Shown: in pieces, positions 1 through 11,500 of the stretch
How positions within the stretch are numbered: the stretch's first letter is position 1
Layout: each line of letters begins with the position of its first letter
Origin: Daldinia sp. FL1419
Taxonomy: Eukaryota; Ascomycota; Sordariomycetes; Xylariales; Hypoxylaceae
Reading direction: 5' to 3'
DNA length: 64,000 nucleotides
Assembly (NCBI GenBank): GCA_025201765.1
Contig: MU623341.1
Location: forward strand, 574,912-638,911
Program-made: the position numbers and the translations under genes
Notes under the pieces: generated by a model
Told to the model about the DNA's origin: nothing
The model's database searches: none
The model's input: only the letters and a program-made list of their open reading frames with translations

Positions 1-110
1 TTTACCTAGGTAATTACAAGGTAGGTATGGTATTCAGACCGAGCAGACCGAACAGACCGAGCGATGTGGAATGATTAGGTGGGTTGTAAATATAGAAGTA
101 TCTGCTAGGT

Positions 111-181
111 GGCCCTGGTGGATTCGAACGAGAAGCTTCGGAAGGTTAGTGGGACTTATATCCGGTTGCGCCGCCAGGAAC
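111..181 (-). pseudogene. possible degenerate tRNA relic
   Basis: On the minus strand the segment contains a B-box-like core, GTTCGAATCC, and about 50 bases before it an A-box-like stretch, GGCGCAACCGG. The ends can pair imperfectly as an acceptor stem (GTTCCTG with CAGGGCC, one mismatch and one wobble). The T-stem does not pair apart from its closing G-C, and no clean anticodon arm forms. The size, about 71 nt, suits an intronless tRNA. I read it as a decayed tRNA or tRNA-derived element rather than a working gene; chance similarity is possible. Confidence 0.3.
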
Positions 182-2178
182 ACTGCGGGACGCAGCTAAT
201 ATAAAATCCGATTGGATCTTACCAAATAAAGGAAAAGAGAGAGAATAATATCCCCTACCTTGCGGCGGTTGTTAATTCGTGATTGCTAAAAGCCGTAGCT
301 TCCTTTGGAAAAATGTATTATCATGACACGACAATGAGCTCGGGAAGTCGAACCAGAGGAGAAAAAAAAATAATTAAAAAAAATCAGAAGCTTTGCTCAA
401 TTTAGTACGCAGTACGTACATGTAGCACGTACCTACATGCATGGTGATGCAACTCGCCGTCAACCCACTTCTAGGGGTGTACCTAAGTACCATGCCGCCA
501 TTTTATGCCCTGATTGATGCGGGTCTGGATCTTATACCATCAGCAAATCTTATCTAGATGCACGGAAGTTTAAAGAAGGCTATTTCGGATCTTGATGCTT
601 TATTTATAAAGCTACATAAACGGTAAGTTTGGTGATGATCATACTAGCGGAGAAGATATCAAGTATTCCAATGTGTTTGGGAAAGAATGGAATCTATGCA
701 GCATCTTAAGAGATAAGTGCGTAAGGTCCATTAGCCACGCGTGGCGCTGGTTAAAGTTCGGGATTTATTACCTCTTTTAGCAGCAGCGGGTCTTATAAGG
801 AGGCTAAGTTTAATATTAGAACAGCATAACTAAGCGCAATTCGCCCTCTATGTAGACAGCGCTACGTGATACAATAGATATAGCACTTCTCGATTCAACT
901 GGGCTATGGATAAGTCAGGGCGAAGAAGATGCAGGGTCCCGCGCGGCTCACGGCTCCGGTTGCTGGGTCAAAGTGTTAGGCTCAGAAAAACCGTAGGAAC
1001 CAATCATTCGGAATTATGAGATCTTATCGGGAACGGAGCCTTTAATGATGCAGGTGGTGCGGAGTCGCAAGATGTCGGCGTGATTGGTCCGTCGTGACTT
1101 GACTGCCCGGCCAACCATGGATTCAGTACGACATTGATGTCCAAGGATGCTAATAAGTGCGACTCGATACAGGCTGACAGGGCTATGGAGGCCCTTTATG
1201 TGTTTGGATTCGGAACTCAAAGGAACATGATAATAATAACATTGTAGGCCGCATGGCCGCATTCGAATAATTTAAGAAGAAGATGGTATAATTCAGTTTC
1301 TGTATCCGTAAAATCTCTGAGTAACCACCTGAACACTTTAAGCTTTTCTCTGCTTTCGAACTATTAAGTCTGCGTTCAAAGAAGTCGAATTAGCACATGC
1401 GCCGCGGATTGTTGTTGTACGTCATTCTAGAATGGTGAGGAATATCCAATGAGGTCATAGTTTGCGAATTCAGAAATAACACCCAGTACAGCATACTGTT
1501 GTAAAGGAAACTACCGCCTAACATACCTCTTTAGGTACAATACCTACCTACCTAACCTAGGTAAAACAGAGAAAGAAAGAGAAAAAAAAGAAAAAAAGGT
1601 AAGCACCTGTTATCCCGTAACTGCCGATCACGAATCACGAATCACGAATCATCTGGTCATCTTTCCTTAGTACCTTTTTCTCTAGTGTACATCTAGTGTA
1701 CATCTTGGACGTCTTCTACGTCTTCTACGTCTTCGCATCTCAGCATCTCCAGTTTCTAACCTTTTTAGCAACAATATCAATGCACATCATTTGATCGACA
1801 TCGACAACCCCCATAACTTAGATTCAACTTACCAACCAATAATATCCCCTCATCAACAGATTAAACCACAATTCCCTCCTCGAGTTTCAAATCCCATCTT
1901 TCGTCATTAGTAGGATCATCTAATCCCCTTGTTCTCTGCGAGTGCCACAACAACCAGCCTAAAACCCGAGCAACAACCCGAGTCCTCGTCTTTTAGTTTT
2001 TGGATATCTTCGCACACACATACCCACTCAGACTCCGCACATCGCCGTCGATCATCCATCGGCTTTGTTACTCGACAATTCGCGACAATTTGTCGACGCA
2101 TTGACCCCAAAGACTTCGTCTAGAGCTTTTGTTACCAAACACCTTACCACCCCGCGATATAAGCGAGCTATCGTCAAC
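182..2178. other. gene-poor DNA and leader of the MARVEL gene
   Basis: No coding region can be supported here. From about 1560 the sequence becomes rich in A and then pyrimidine tracts, as expected for a fungal promoter and 5' leader. It contains a heptamer CACGAAT repeated three times (about 1629-1650) and two short tandem repeats at 1681-1735, built on GTGTACATCTA and ACGTCTTCT. TACCTACCTACC-type motifs sit at about 1540-1562. Confidence 0.6.
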
Positions 2179-2740
2179 ATGGAGACCATGATTAAGTCCG
2201 TGTTGCGCATTGTTCAGCTCCTTCTTGTCCTACTTACTACCGCGCTCGTTGGCAACGTCATCGCAAGCAATGTCAGCGGATCTGAATCAGCTATTAACTT
2301 TGTTATGTTCGTATGCGCCATATCCTGGCTTGCTATCCTCTACGGTCTAGTTTCGCACTTCGTCGTCGCCATCGCAATCCCCGTCGTAGCCCTTGCCCTC
2401 GATAGCGCCGCCACTCTCTTCACCTTTATCGGCGCCATTGTCTTTTCCGCGAAGCTACAGGCAGTGAACTGTTCCAATGTGGTATGTTCTCGTTCGTTTT
2501 ATACGAAATAATATCAATTTCGACTAATTATGTTTGTTTTACTAGGGACGCAAGCCTAGCGACTACATTGCTTTCGGCTCTAACGATAACGAGAAGCGAT
2601 GCCGTGAGATCCAGGCCAGCACTGTATTCTTATGGTTTCTCTTTGCTTCCTTGGCAGCTAGCCTCTTCTTCGTCTTGAGGGAGCTACGACGCGGTGGTGG
2701 TTCCGTTCGCGGTCCTAATATGTCCCAGATCGGCGTATAG
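2179..2740 (+). CDS. MARVEL-domain membrane protein (Nce102-like)
   Basis: A 165-residue four-helix plasma-membrane protein of the MARVEL/Nce102 type. In yeasts and moulds this family organises eisosome membrane domains and takes part in sphingolipid signalling. Exon 1 is 2179-2481 and exon 2 is 2546-2740, with a phase-0 intron (GTATGT ... CTAAT ... TAG). Hydrophobic helices lie at about residues 5-27, 36-58, 64-92 and 120-138. A Cys-containing loop (residues 99-115, NCSNV|GRKPSD) spans the intron. The tail is Gly/Arg-rich and ends in SQIGV. I chose the ATG at 2179 because the upstream in-frame codons look like leader, and the protein then starts METMIKSVLR, as family members do. The length matches yeast Nce102 (about 170 residues). 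The family call rests on topology and recalled similarity. Confidence 0.85.
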
Positions 2741-4254
2741 GCAACCGACCGGGCTGACGACTACGATTTCTCTAGGACCGGTGGGGGTTATGCTACGACT
2801 TCACGAATAAGTAGCGCATGCTAAATCTAAGGGACTGGTTATTGAATGTACGAACATGGGATATTAGTGGCGAACAAACACGTGGAAGATTGGCTTGGCG
2901 TTCAGGTCGGCTTAGATTCTCAGGGGCAAGCCCCTTGATGTAATCCATGTCCCGCGCGGGCGCTGAGAGCTTTTCCCCCAAAAAAGGCCGAAGAAAGTCG
3001 TTCAGGTAGTTTTGTATGCCTTCGTTGCTTAGTGTTGTCTTTCGCGAAGAATACGAAATGCGACTAGTGTATAAGAGTTTGGACTATGCGTGGGAAGCAG
3101 AAATAATGATTATATTTGAGTTAGTCGGACACTTCAATAATTAGGATACCATTAGGGTGTCTATAATACCTATCAGTTTCTTTTGAGCCAAATTCTTCTT
3201 CAGTAAATTTAAATCCATAGAGCCAGCTCCTTGACGCCGATAGCTTAGGTACCTTCTCATTTCTCCATGTTTTGTAGGTTTTCTTCCTGACATCTTCAAG
3301 TTTTAATTATAGGGAAATTCAGTCTTACACTTAATATACAATAGCAGTCTATATTGCGAGTATTATTTGCAGATAATGTTCCAAGGTCGGCTCTGTTCGT
3401 CGAACTCGGATACTCCTAAAGGCTAATGTCTTGTGCAACCAAAGTCCGTCAAGTGCCACGGATTCCTGTTGGCCCATCCGATGGAAACTCGATTTGCGAA
3501 TCTGCGTGCATAATTGGCTGCAGCTGCATATATCTATTAGCCAAACACTGCAGTCCCATGAGACAAGGCAGACAGACCCCGCGGAGGACTTAATGGAACA
3601 ACTCCCTGTTGGTGAAGGGATGATATTTATACGATAGGTAACCACGGGTTCCTCTGGTCTCTTCACTGCCTAGTACTGCTATGCTATAATACCTGGGGCG
3701 AGATTTAAGGTAATTACCATGGATCCTCTATCTATTTCAACAGCATGCTTGGCTCTCAGTAAAGCGTGAGTTGGAATCATTTTCCGTATCACAACCAGCA
3801 AACAGTACGGCGAAGGTATGAACTTCGGATAATATAAGCTATCTGGAAAACACCAGGGAGCAATGGAATAGGCGTGAGGCAATAAATGCATATTTGGCGA
3901 TGAAAGCGAGTGAGGCGGCACAACAAACTAGAACAAGGAAGTCGTACCAGATCTGACCCAGCTAACTCTCCGTCATATTCTCGTAGGAGTTCTTCAGTAA
4001 TCTCACGGAGAAGCTCATTTGACAGTCGACCAGACTCGGTAGGAGACCAAAAAAGAAGATGACCCTCTAGCTGGGATTTCACGGCGGTTAGGGATAAGAT
4101 CAAATAAGACAAGGCATATAAGGGCGCGGCTGTCTTTACGTAGGCATCAACTGTCTAGGTTAAAAGGGAATCCGAACGCACTGATCAACGACAACTCGAT
4201 CGGGAAGAGCGAAGGAGACGAAGACGGACTTCCTCGGGATGAATTAAATATTCT
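2741..4254. other. intergenic stretch with one protein-like eroded ORF
   Basis: No intact gene is supportable. Short ORFs exist on both strands at 3349-3666, but neither is recognisable. The minus strand at 3789-4112 reads more like protein and is listed separately. The first few hundred bases are the 3' region of the MARVEL gene. Confidence 0.5.
3789..4112 (-). pseudogene. protein-like unrecognised fragment
   Basis: An open minus-strand frame of about 107 codons. Its middle part has ordinary globular composition, with an amphipathic acidic helix (RLSNELLREITEELLREYDG) and then Cys/Arg-rich residues. There is no good start context and nothing continues it upstream. I do not recognise the family. 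It lies next to the clearly broken GH43 fragment on the same strand, so it may be another eroded gene, or a chance ORF. Confidence 0.2.
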
Positions 4255-4939
4255 TCATGAATTGACATATTGTATATATACCACCTCGGTCTCCGAAATA
4301 TACTGGCCTACACCGGTATACCTCCAGCGACTAAGATACGCCTCTCCTCCCTCCGGACACTTCACCCTAACGCCCGCTCCATTACAAGTCGCATACGCGC
4401 CCACCAAGCTGCCGACAAACGACCCGTTCCCGCCACTTATCAATCCCGCAGATGCCGTACCTACTAGGATTTTGGTGTCTGGATGAGCAGCTGGCGCAGC
4501 AGCAAGATTGTGATTGTAATGTGTTGCGCTTGCCGTTTCGACGTGCAATCGAATAGGTCCGTCCAACCAATCTTCCGACACAACGACAATCCGCGGTTCG
4601 GGGGGTGTTCCCGTGCCCTCGGCACGAAACCGGAGTGCGAGTTGTGTCTTGGCCTCGTCGCGCTTACGCCGCGGTGCGCATGTTGTGTTGGAGGGGCCGG
4701 GGAGGAGCACGGCGCCGAGGTCGATGTGGTTGACCCGCGTGAGGAAGACGGTGACACCGGCCTCTTGGCCGACTTGCTTGGGTGCGGACGTCAAATTCAC
4801 GCCGAAGTTGAACGAGGTGTCGGTTTGTCAGCGGCCGATGAATGATAGACCTTGCTGCCCGCTGAGTTCAGGGGTAGACCTCGAACTGAGGCCCCGAGCG
4901 AGTGGCGAGAGCCATACCCCACCAATTTCCGCCGGCGTC
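4255..4939 (-). pseudogene. broken GH43 glycosidase (xylosidase/arabinosidase type)
   Basis: Two pieces of a glycoside hydrolase family 43 protein lie on the minus strand. Piece A (4871-4939) encodes DAGGNWWGMALATRSGPQF followed by EVYP. This is the conserved GNWWG region near the end of the catalytic propeller, and it runs straight into TGA. Piece B (about 4855 down to 4255) encodes the C-terminal beta-sandwich, from about ELSGQQGLSFIGR to a natural stop, and includes a conserved-looking RWRYTG segment. The two pieces are in different frames. The roughly 100-150 residues normally between them are missing. Piece B also has an in-frame TGA at 4828-4830 where the family has Arg (CGA to TGA). 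The N-terminal half of the catalytic domain was not found upstream. The gene is therefore dead: internal deletion, frameshift and nonsense change. The family assignment is from memory of GH43 motifs. Confidence 0.7.
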
Positions 4940-6419
4940 TCATTCCTATTAATAAAGACATCATCGCTTAGCGGTTAGTAGCTATCGTTCTGTGATCCTG
5001 GTTGAATCCGACCGAGTAGATCTAGAATTCTCCGTTGAATCGTGGATGTGATTACGGTGAGTCCGGTATAGATCCGGGGTAGCTAGGGGTATTGGGGCTC
5101 ATTCTCATGCTACCCCCCTGTCTCGTTACCATGGGTACGGGCGACTCGATCATACTCTATAATTTATATGATTTACTTCATTCGCCCGATCATGTATCCA
5201 TCCTTGAAGCTGGGCCCTGGCATTGGCATGGAAATTATGAAAGACTTCGTCAAGGCATCCTTGTATTTATTCACCTTGGAGGGAATTTACATTAGCCTTA
5301 CGAACCGTAGCGTTTGCTTATTATTGACATAACCACACTCTGTATTCTATTCGGTTAAAGATAGTCTTCTCTTTTTTCCCCTTCTAGTCCTCCTGCTGCG
5401 CCTTCTTATCATCCCCTTGGTATTTTATGGGGAAAAATGACGAATACAGGTAGATATAATCTCTATGCCCTTATTAATGCAACTGTACGTCACCACTCAA
5501 TAATCATCGTCCCTTGAATATTCCCGAGGTTGCGGATACGCCATGAACATAGGTATCAAGCGCCAGCATCATTGGGCTCCATACCGCAAGCATTAGCAAT
5601 TTCGTGCTGTAATACATCCCAAACACTGCCGGCCTCTGGTATCGATACAGTGCCAACTCATTACTCGATACCGATTGGTCTTAGATAATGCCCGCACGCC
5701 AATAACCTATAGAAAAACAGGCGGAGACGGGGGGGACTCTGCATCGTACAAAGGACCATGCCGGCTTTTCGCCGTCTTGGCGGTACGAATTGGCAAATTA
5801 GGAGACTTCGTTACAGCTTAGATCCGCCGCCTTCTACGGCTGCTCGCTGCCCGTCACTGACTGCGTCTGAACGCCTATATGCGCGGCATCTCATTCGGCC
5901 CTCCATGTGGGACTAGACCCGAGTGCGACTGGATATCACGGACATTTAATTAATAAAGCTACGGGATGAACGAGCACCCATTGGCCGTCTAGTATCTATC
6001 CCCACGGCTCTTCTCTTCTAACTGCGTACTTATCTACGTCTCGCATGGATTGCCTAATCCTCATATCTTGTCTTTGACCACGTAGATAGAACCTAATGCT
6101 GATATCTGTATGTGTCGACAAGTCGAAAAACGTAAGGGAGTGGTGATGTACACGATCGCATAATGTCTTACCTACCTTCTTGGCGCCTTGGGGGGGGCTG
6201 TCTCTACCCATACTGGCTGAGGTATAGTTCTATATGTTGTTCATATTATGAGGTATCTAAGTGGAACTATCTGTATGTATCAAGGGTCTAATTGTATGTA
6301 GGTAGTTATGTAGTCACGATTCTCCTATCTTTGTTATTCTTTCACGTAGAAATTTATAGGTGCTCTTATTCGTATACTATAATCCACTGCTTGAATTCTC
6401 ATTCTACACCACCTCCGAA
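4940..6419. other. intergenic, upstream of the MATE gene
   Basis: Nothing coding is supportable. I looked for the missing N-terminal half of the GH43 gene on the minus strand just upstream of the fragment (to about 5300) and saw none. The last 200-300 bases should hold the promoter and leader of the transporter gene. Confidence 0.5.
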
Positions 6420-8101
6420 ATGGCTAAAGATTTCTCGTCGTCAGCGCCAACTCCAGTATCTCCCTTAAGCATATCCAATGATGAATCAACCGCCCTTCTG
6501 CCAAAGGCGTCCCCGGCTGCTGCACAAGCCGATCCGCCACAATATAGACAATGGCTAGCCGAGATATGGCTCTTGACTAAAGCTTCTATACCGGTGATAT
6601 TGGCGTATACACTCCAAAATAGCCTCCAAACTATTTCAGTTTTGATAGTAGGCCGTCTTTCACCTGAGGCGCTAGCTACAGCTGCCTTCTGTTATAGTTA
6701 GTAAAGTTTGAATTCCCTCGTACCGTCGGTGTGCCTATATCTTATATATTTAAGAGCTCCTATAAACGGGAAACCTATATATTCTAAGAACCGTCACCCT
6801 TCTGTAACCTCTGAAGAACATAGGCTAACTTGTGGAATCTACATATAGTGTTTGCAATGGCCACAGGCTGGCTAATAGCGATGGGAGGGACCACCGCACT
6901 CGACACCCTTGCCTCGACGAGCTTCACCGGATCCCAAGATAAGCACGACCTCGGTATTCTTCTGCAACGCGGTATCATAGTCCTTTCCGCCTTCTATGCG
7001 GTCGTGGCCGTAATATGGGGGTTTTCCGGGCCACTATTCCGAGCGCTTGGACAAGAGGAATTTATTTGCGTAGAGGGGAGCAGGTTTCTGCATATCTTGA
7101 TACCGGGAGGCCTGGGGTACGTGTGGTTTGAATCAATGAAAAAGTACTTGCAGGCGCAGGAAATATATCGACCGGGAACCTACGTGCTCCTGATCACGTC
7201 GCCGCTTAATGCGCTTCTCAACTACCTCTTCATCTACCCATTTGGCCTAGGTCTTTACGGTGCCCCCCTTGCGACGGGCATTTCCTACTGGATTTCCTTC
7301 CTCCTTCTCGTCATGTACGTGGCTTTCGTGCGTGGCCACGAATGCTGGGGCGGGTTCACCCTTCGCCGTGCTGCCTCAAATATTTGGCCGTTTGCACGCC
7401 TAGCCTTCTTGGGAGTCATTCACGTAGGCACGGAGTGGTGGGCTTTTGAGATTGTTGCCCTGGCTGCTGGTAGGCTTGGAACCATCACGCTCGCCGCACA
7501 GTCCGTCATCATGACAGCCGACCAGATAATCAACACGATCCCTTTCGGCCTAGGTGTAGCCGCTTCGGCTCGGATAGGGAATCTATTGGGTGCACAGAAG
7601 TCGCGCGAGGCGGCGCGTGCTGCTCACTGCGCTGCTATTCTATCTACGATCCTTGGTGCCATCATACTTACCGTCCTAATGAGCACCAAGAACATTTTCG
7701 GTAGGATTTTCAATGATGATGACCGCGTGGTCCAGCTCGTCGCAGACGTGATGCCTTTCGTTGCGCTATTCCAGATTGCGGACGGGCTGAACGGGAGCTG
7801 CGGCGGTGTCTTAAGGGGTATGGGACGACAATGGGCTGGTGCTCTAGTGAATCTAATCAGCTACTACGGTGGTGCGTTACCAGCGGGCATCTACCTTGCT
7901 TTTCATGGATGGGGTCTCCAAGGCTTGTGGGTTGGGCAATGTGTTGCTTTATACTTGGTTGGAATTCTTGAATGGGTGATTGTTGGTCTTAGCAAATGGG
8001 ATAAGGAGGTCACTAGGGCGCTTGATAGACTTGACGCTGACGAGGCTGGAGATGGGTCTACTCCTCGGATAGGAGAGGTTACTACTCGATATGAAGTCTA
8101 A
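6420..8101 (+). CDS. MATE-family multidrug/toxin efflux transporter
   Basis: A 509-residue integral membrane protein of the MATE family, which exports organic cations and toxic compounds using a proton or sodium gradient; in fungi these sit in vacuolar or plasma membranes. Exon 1 is 6420-6696, the intron 6697-6848 (GTTAGT ... TAG, phase 1) and exon 2 6849-8101. The join restores AFCYMFAMATGWL, as the family expects. The N-terminus (about 60 residues, Ser/Pro/Ala-rich) is cytosolic and is followed by about twelve hydrophobic segments in two six-helix repeats. Family-typical stretches include GGTTALDTLAS (end of the first repeat's opening helices), PLGLGVAAS-like FGLGVAASARIGN and GVLRGMGRQ. 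The gene converges on nup133, with 444 bp between the stops. Substrate cannot be told from sequence. Confidence 0.92.
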
Positions 8102-8545
8102 AAGTAATTTTGATGAGCATAACTTCAATTACCCGAAATCGTCACTTATTATTATCAGGTACCTAACCCGAGATGTTATCTCAAACAACAAATACCGCCA
8201 TTGCCAACTCCCTAGAAGCATAAAAATCAAATGAACAATGGGCCAATGTTTAACACATGATAAAAAAAAAACATAAAAGAGTATCGGCTTAAGCGAGAGT
8301 TAGCGAAGCTACCCCGTATTCGCTACATAAAAGCCTCGGTATCGTGTTCTTGCGTGGAAAAAACTCAACCATGGATGATGCTAGTTACCCCTTATTCTCA
8401 ACTTTTCCCTTTGCCCGCGCCTTACGGCAATTATATAAAACAAACGAGCATATGCGGTATGGTACAAGAAATGAATTTCTCAAATAACTCCGTCGCTCCC
8501 TTGCATTAGCGTCCTCAACGGACGCGGTGTTCTGATGCCAGATAT
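8102..8545. other. short convergent intergenic region
   Basis: The 444 bp between the convergent MATE and nup133 stops should contain both polyadenylation regions. It is A/T-rich with an A-tract near 8263-8271. No ORF or RNA gene is apparent. Confidence 0.6.
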
Positions 8546-11500
8546 CTAATGTGTGCCGTTTTTGCCATTCATACTGCCAAACGCCTTCGTTGGCGTTCGT
8601 GCGGACCCCGGTCTGGATGAGCTCAGCGCTGCTCCGGCCGCGGTGGCTTCGTCATATTGTAGGTCCACAGCCTCCTCGGCAAACTTTCGTGTCTCTTTGG
8701 CCCATTGTTCCAAGCGGTGCCTCTCAATATGTTTCACCAAGTTGCTGTCCTCCCATTTCATCGCCTCTAATACCTTCTCACGATAGCTCTTCTCCATTTT
8801 CTCGAATCGCCGATCAAGATGCTCGGTATACACCCCAGCGGCCTCGGACGGTGATAGCCGTCGATAATCGTTCTTGTCGGCGCCGCGTTGCTCTATTCTC
8901 CGTATTAGCATAGCATTATTAATCATCTTATTGGTTTCTACTTACGATTCGCATGTAGTGTGCAGTAAAACTGGAATAGGTCCGTTCGGCTAAGGATTTC
9001 TACGATATCATCATCGTTTTTGAGCGTAGTGTTATTAACTTGTGTCCAGTCTTCTCGCAGAAAACATCTCCGCCAAATGAGTCGCTCAGCTTGCACACGT
9101 TCTGCACCAGTGAGGCCGTTATAAGCCACACTTAGAGCCGCAAAAAACTGGTCGGCCATGTACTCCCGGTTCTCCGGTGGTAGAATGATCAATGTAAGGA
9201 GATCAATGAGCGTGAATGGATCTAGGGCCTCGTGGTTCAAGAGTCGTCGCAACCCGTCGTCAAAGATTTGAGAGAGGATCTTATACTTCTTCGGTATCCT
9301 AGGAGCGAATACTTCTTTCGCGACGCTTAATTCTTCCCCTTCGAGCGCCTCGCTGACCGCCGGACGAATCTGAGTATTGTATAAGGTGTCCTGGATAGCA
9401 ATAATAGCAAGTTCCCTATCAATGGCATCTACCTGTGCGTCCTCGGCTGTTCCATTAACGTTAGCATCTTGCATGCTCATAGACGCTTTGCTAGACGGCC
9501 GCGAAGATTCGGCCATTCTAGCTAGCTTGCCTAGACTTAATTCGACCTTTTTATTCCAGATCTGCTGTTCACGCGCTAGGCCAAGATCGAGAAGAGTATC
9601 GGCGGCATGGTCGATGTCTTCTTCGTTGATGATGTCGTTAATCCAGGATACTTTAGCCAATTCTGGTTTAGTCCGAAGATACATTGTCTTGAACGTCTTA
9701 TCACCATCATATTCGAGCAGGGCATCAACTCCGAATGTAGTGAAGAGGTATTCGTAAAATGGAAACGCAAACTCCTTTCCATATGTTACGAAGCAATCCC
9801 GCACATGCTCTTCTTTCGCAGTCATCTTCGCCTCAATACTTTCGAGGCGGTCTGGAGATAGGCCAGGTGTCTCAAGCTGGTGTCGGAGCCCGTCAATCTC
9901 GCGAGTGAGGATTTCGGCCAGAGCAGGAAGAGACCCATGGTTCTCAGCAATCTTGATCCCAGCTTCCCAGTTTTCAGTATGAGCAAGGAGGACAACCTTG
10001 TCGTGGCGGTCTTGCTCATATATGCTCTGGTACTTTTGACCATCTACGACCTTCTTTGGATCGTCGCTGGCGAGATACGATCGAGATAATTCTTGGACTA
10101 TAGTTAAATAGACCTCGGTTATTTGTGGCAATAGTTCGCGAGTTTTTTGAATCAATGGACTTTGCCCTTCCGGATCTGTTACCCAGTGTTGCTTAACCCA
10201 CTCGGTAGAGAGTTCCACTTGTCTTTTGACGTTGTTGGCAATGTAAGGATGGCAAGTCCAGGGAGTTGGGAGCCCGGCATAGTCGCCAGCTAAGATCCCG
10301 TGCTCCATCTTTTCATTAGCTAGACCATAAAGTTGAAGATTTCTCATGCGGAATGTAAAAGCATCCCTAATCGCGCTATTATAAATTTCCGCAGCTTCGT
10401 ATATCAAACGAGTCAGAGATGCTTGATCTAGGTTAGCCTTGGAGTTGTGTTTTATAACTTCGTAAGCCCAAGCAATGAAATAGTGCATGCGATCGATGTC
10501 GCGAATGAACCAGTGACGCAACTCGTCAACTTCTCCTTTGGCGACGTTAGGCTCTGACTTCTCTTCGTCTCGAATAAACTCGACGATTTCGGCGACGATG
10601 CTCTTTTTAGAAGATGCAGGGCGCGATGTGGTGAAGTCCTCATGCTTATGCCAGATGACGTTAGCAACATGTAGTTTTTCCGCATTCCAAAGTAACCGCC
10701 ACTTTGTAAAACGGTCCAGGTTCACTTTCAGGCTTGCGATATGTGTCATTATTTTCTCCAAATACTGCACACGCTCCTTGATGTTAGTATCGACACGTGC
10801 AGCTAGAGTCGAGAAATGTTTCCCGGTAGAGGTGAGGATTTCTTGACTCAATTCCAGAGCGGCAGCACCGTATTCTGCATCAGTGAAACGCAAGCCGTGC
10901 TGTCTATCGAATACGAGGGGATTATCCTCCTTAACACCGAAAAACACGGCCTGCTCAAGTTTCGCTTTGGCTGTAACCTCTGGGGGCTTTTCACTTGCGA
11001 ATCGCTCTACATCCGTTAACGCAATACGTAGCGCACCAGCGCCTCGAACTAACAATATAGCAGCGGGGTTCTTGGGTCTGATACGAGGCGCTCTACCTTC
11101 ACCAGAACTGAAACCCTGAGTTTTGGGCTCTTCAATTCCGGAACCGACAATCTCGAGTGTTGGGTCTGTACGTAAATCGACGACATCCTCAAAGGATGCG
11201 GGTAGAACGTGATTATCCTCGAGAATTTGTGAATCGGGGGAGTCGGGGGACCGAGCAATTGAGGCTATTACGACTGCATGGTCAAATACGAGGAAGGCGA
11301 TGATGTTGGGCCGAGGAAGGTAAAGTCGAGGTTTGGCAAGTGCCTGTGATTCCGGCGCGGTAGAGTAAATAGATATCGGTCGAACCATGCCGACTTCAAC
11401 GGTGTTCTCTGACGAAAGCCCAGAATGCAATACGATTTCGATGAGTGTATAACGCCATCCTTGCTTGCTGGATAAGGAAGCCAGGAGTAATAAATGTTGC

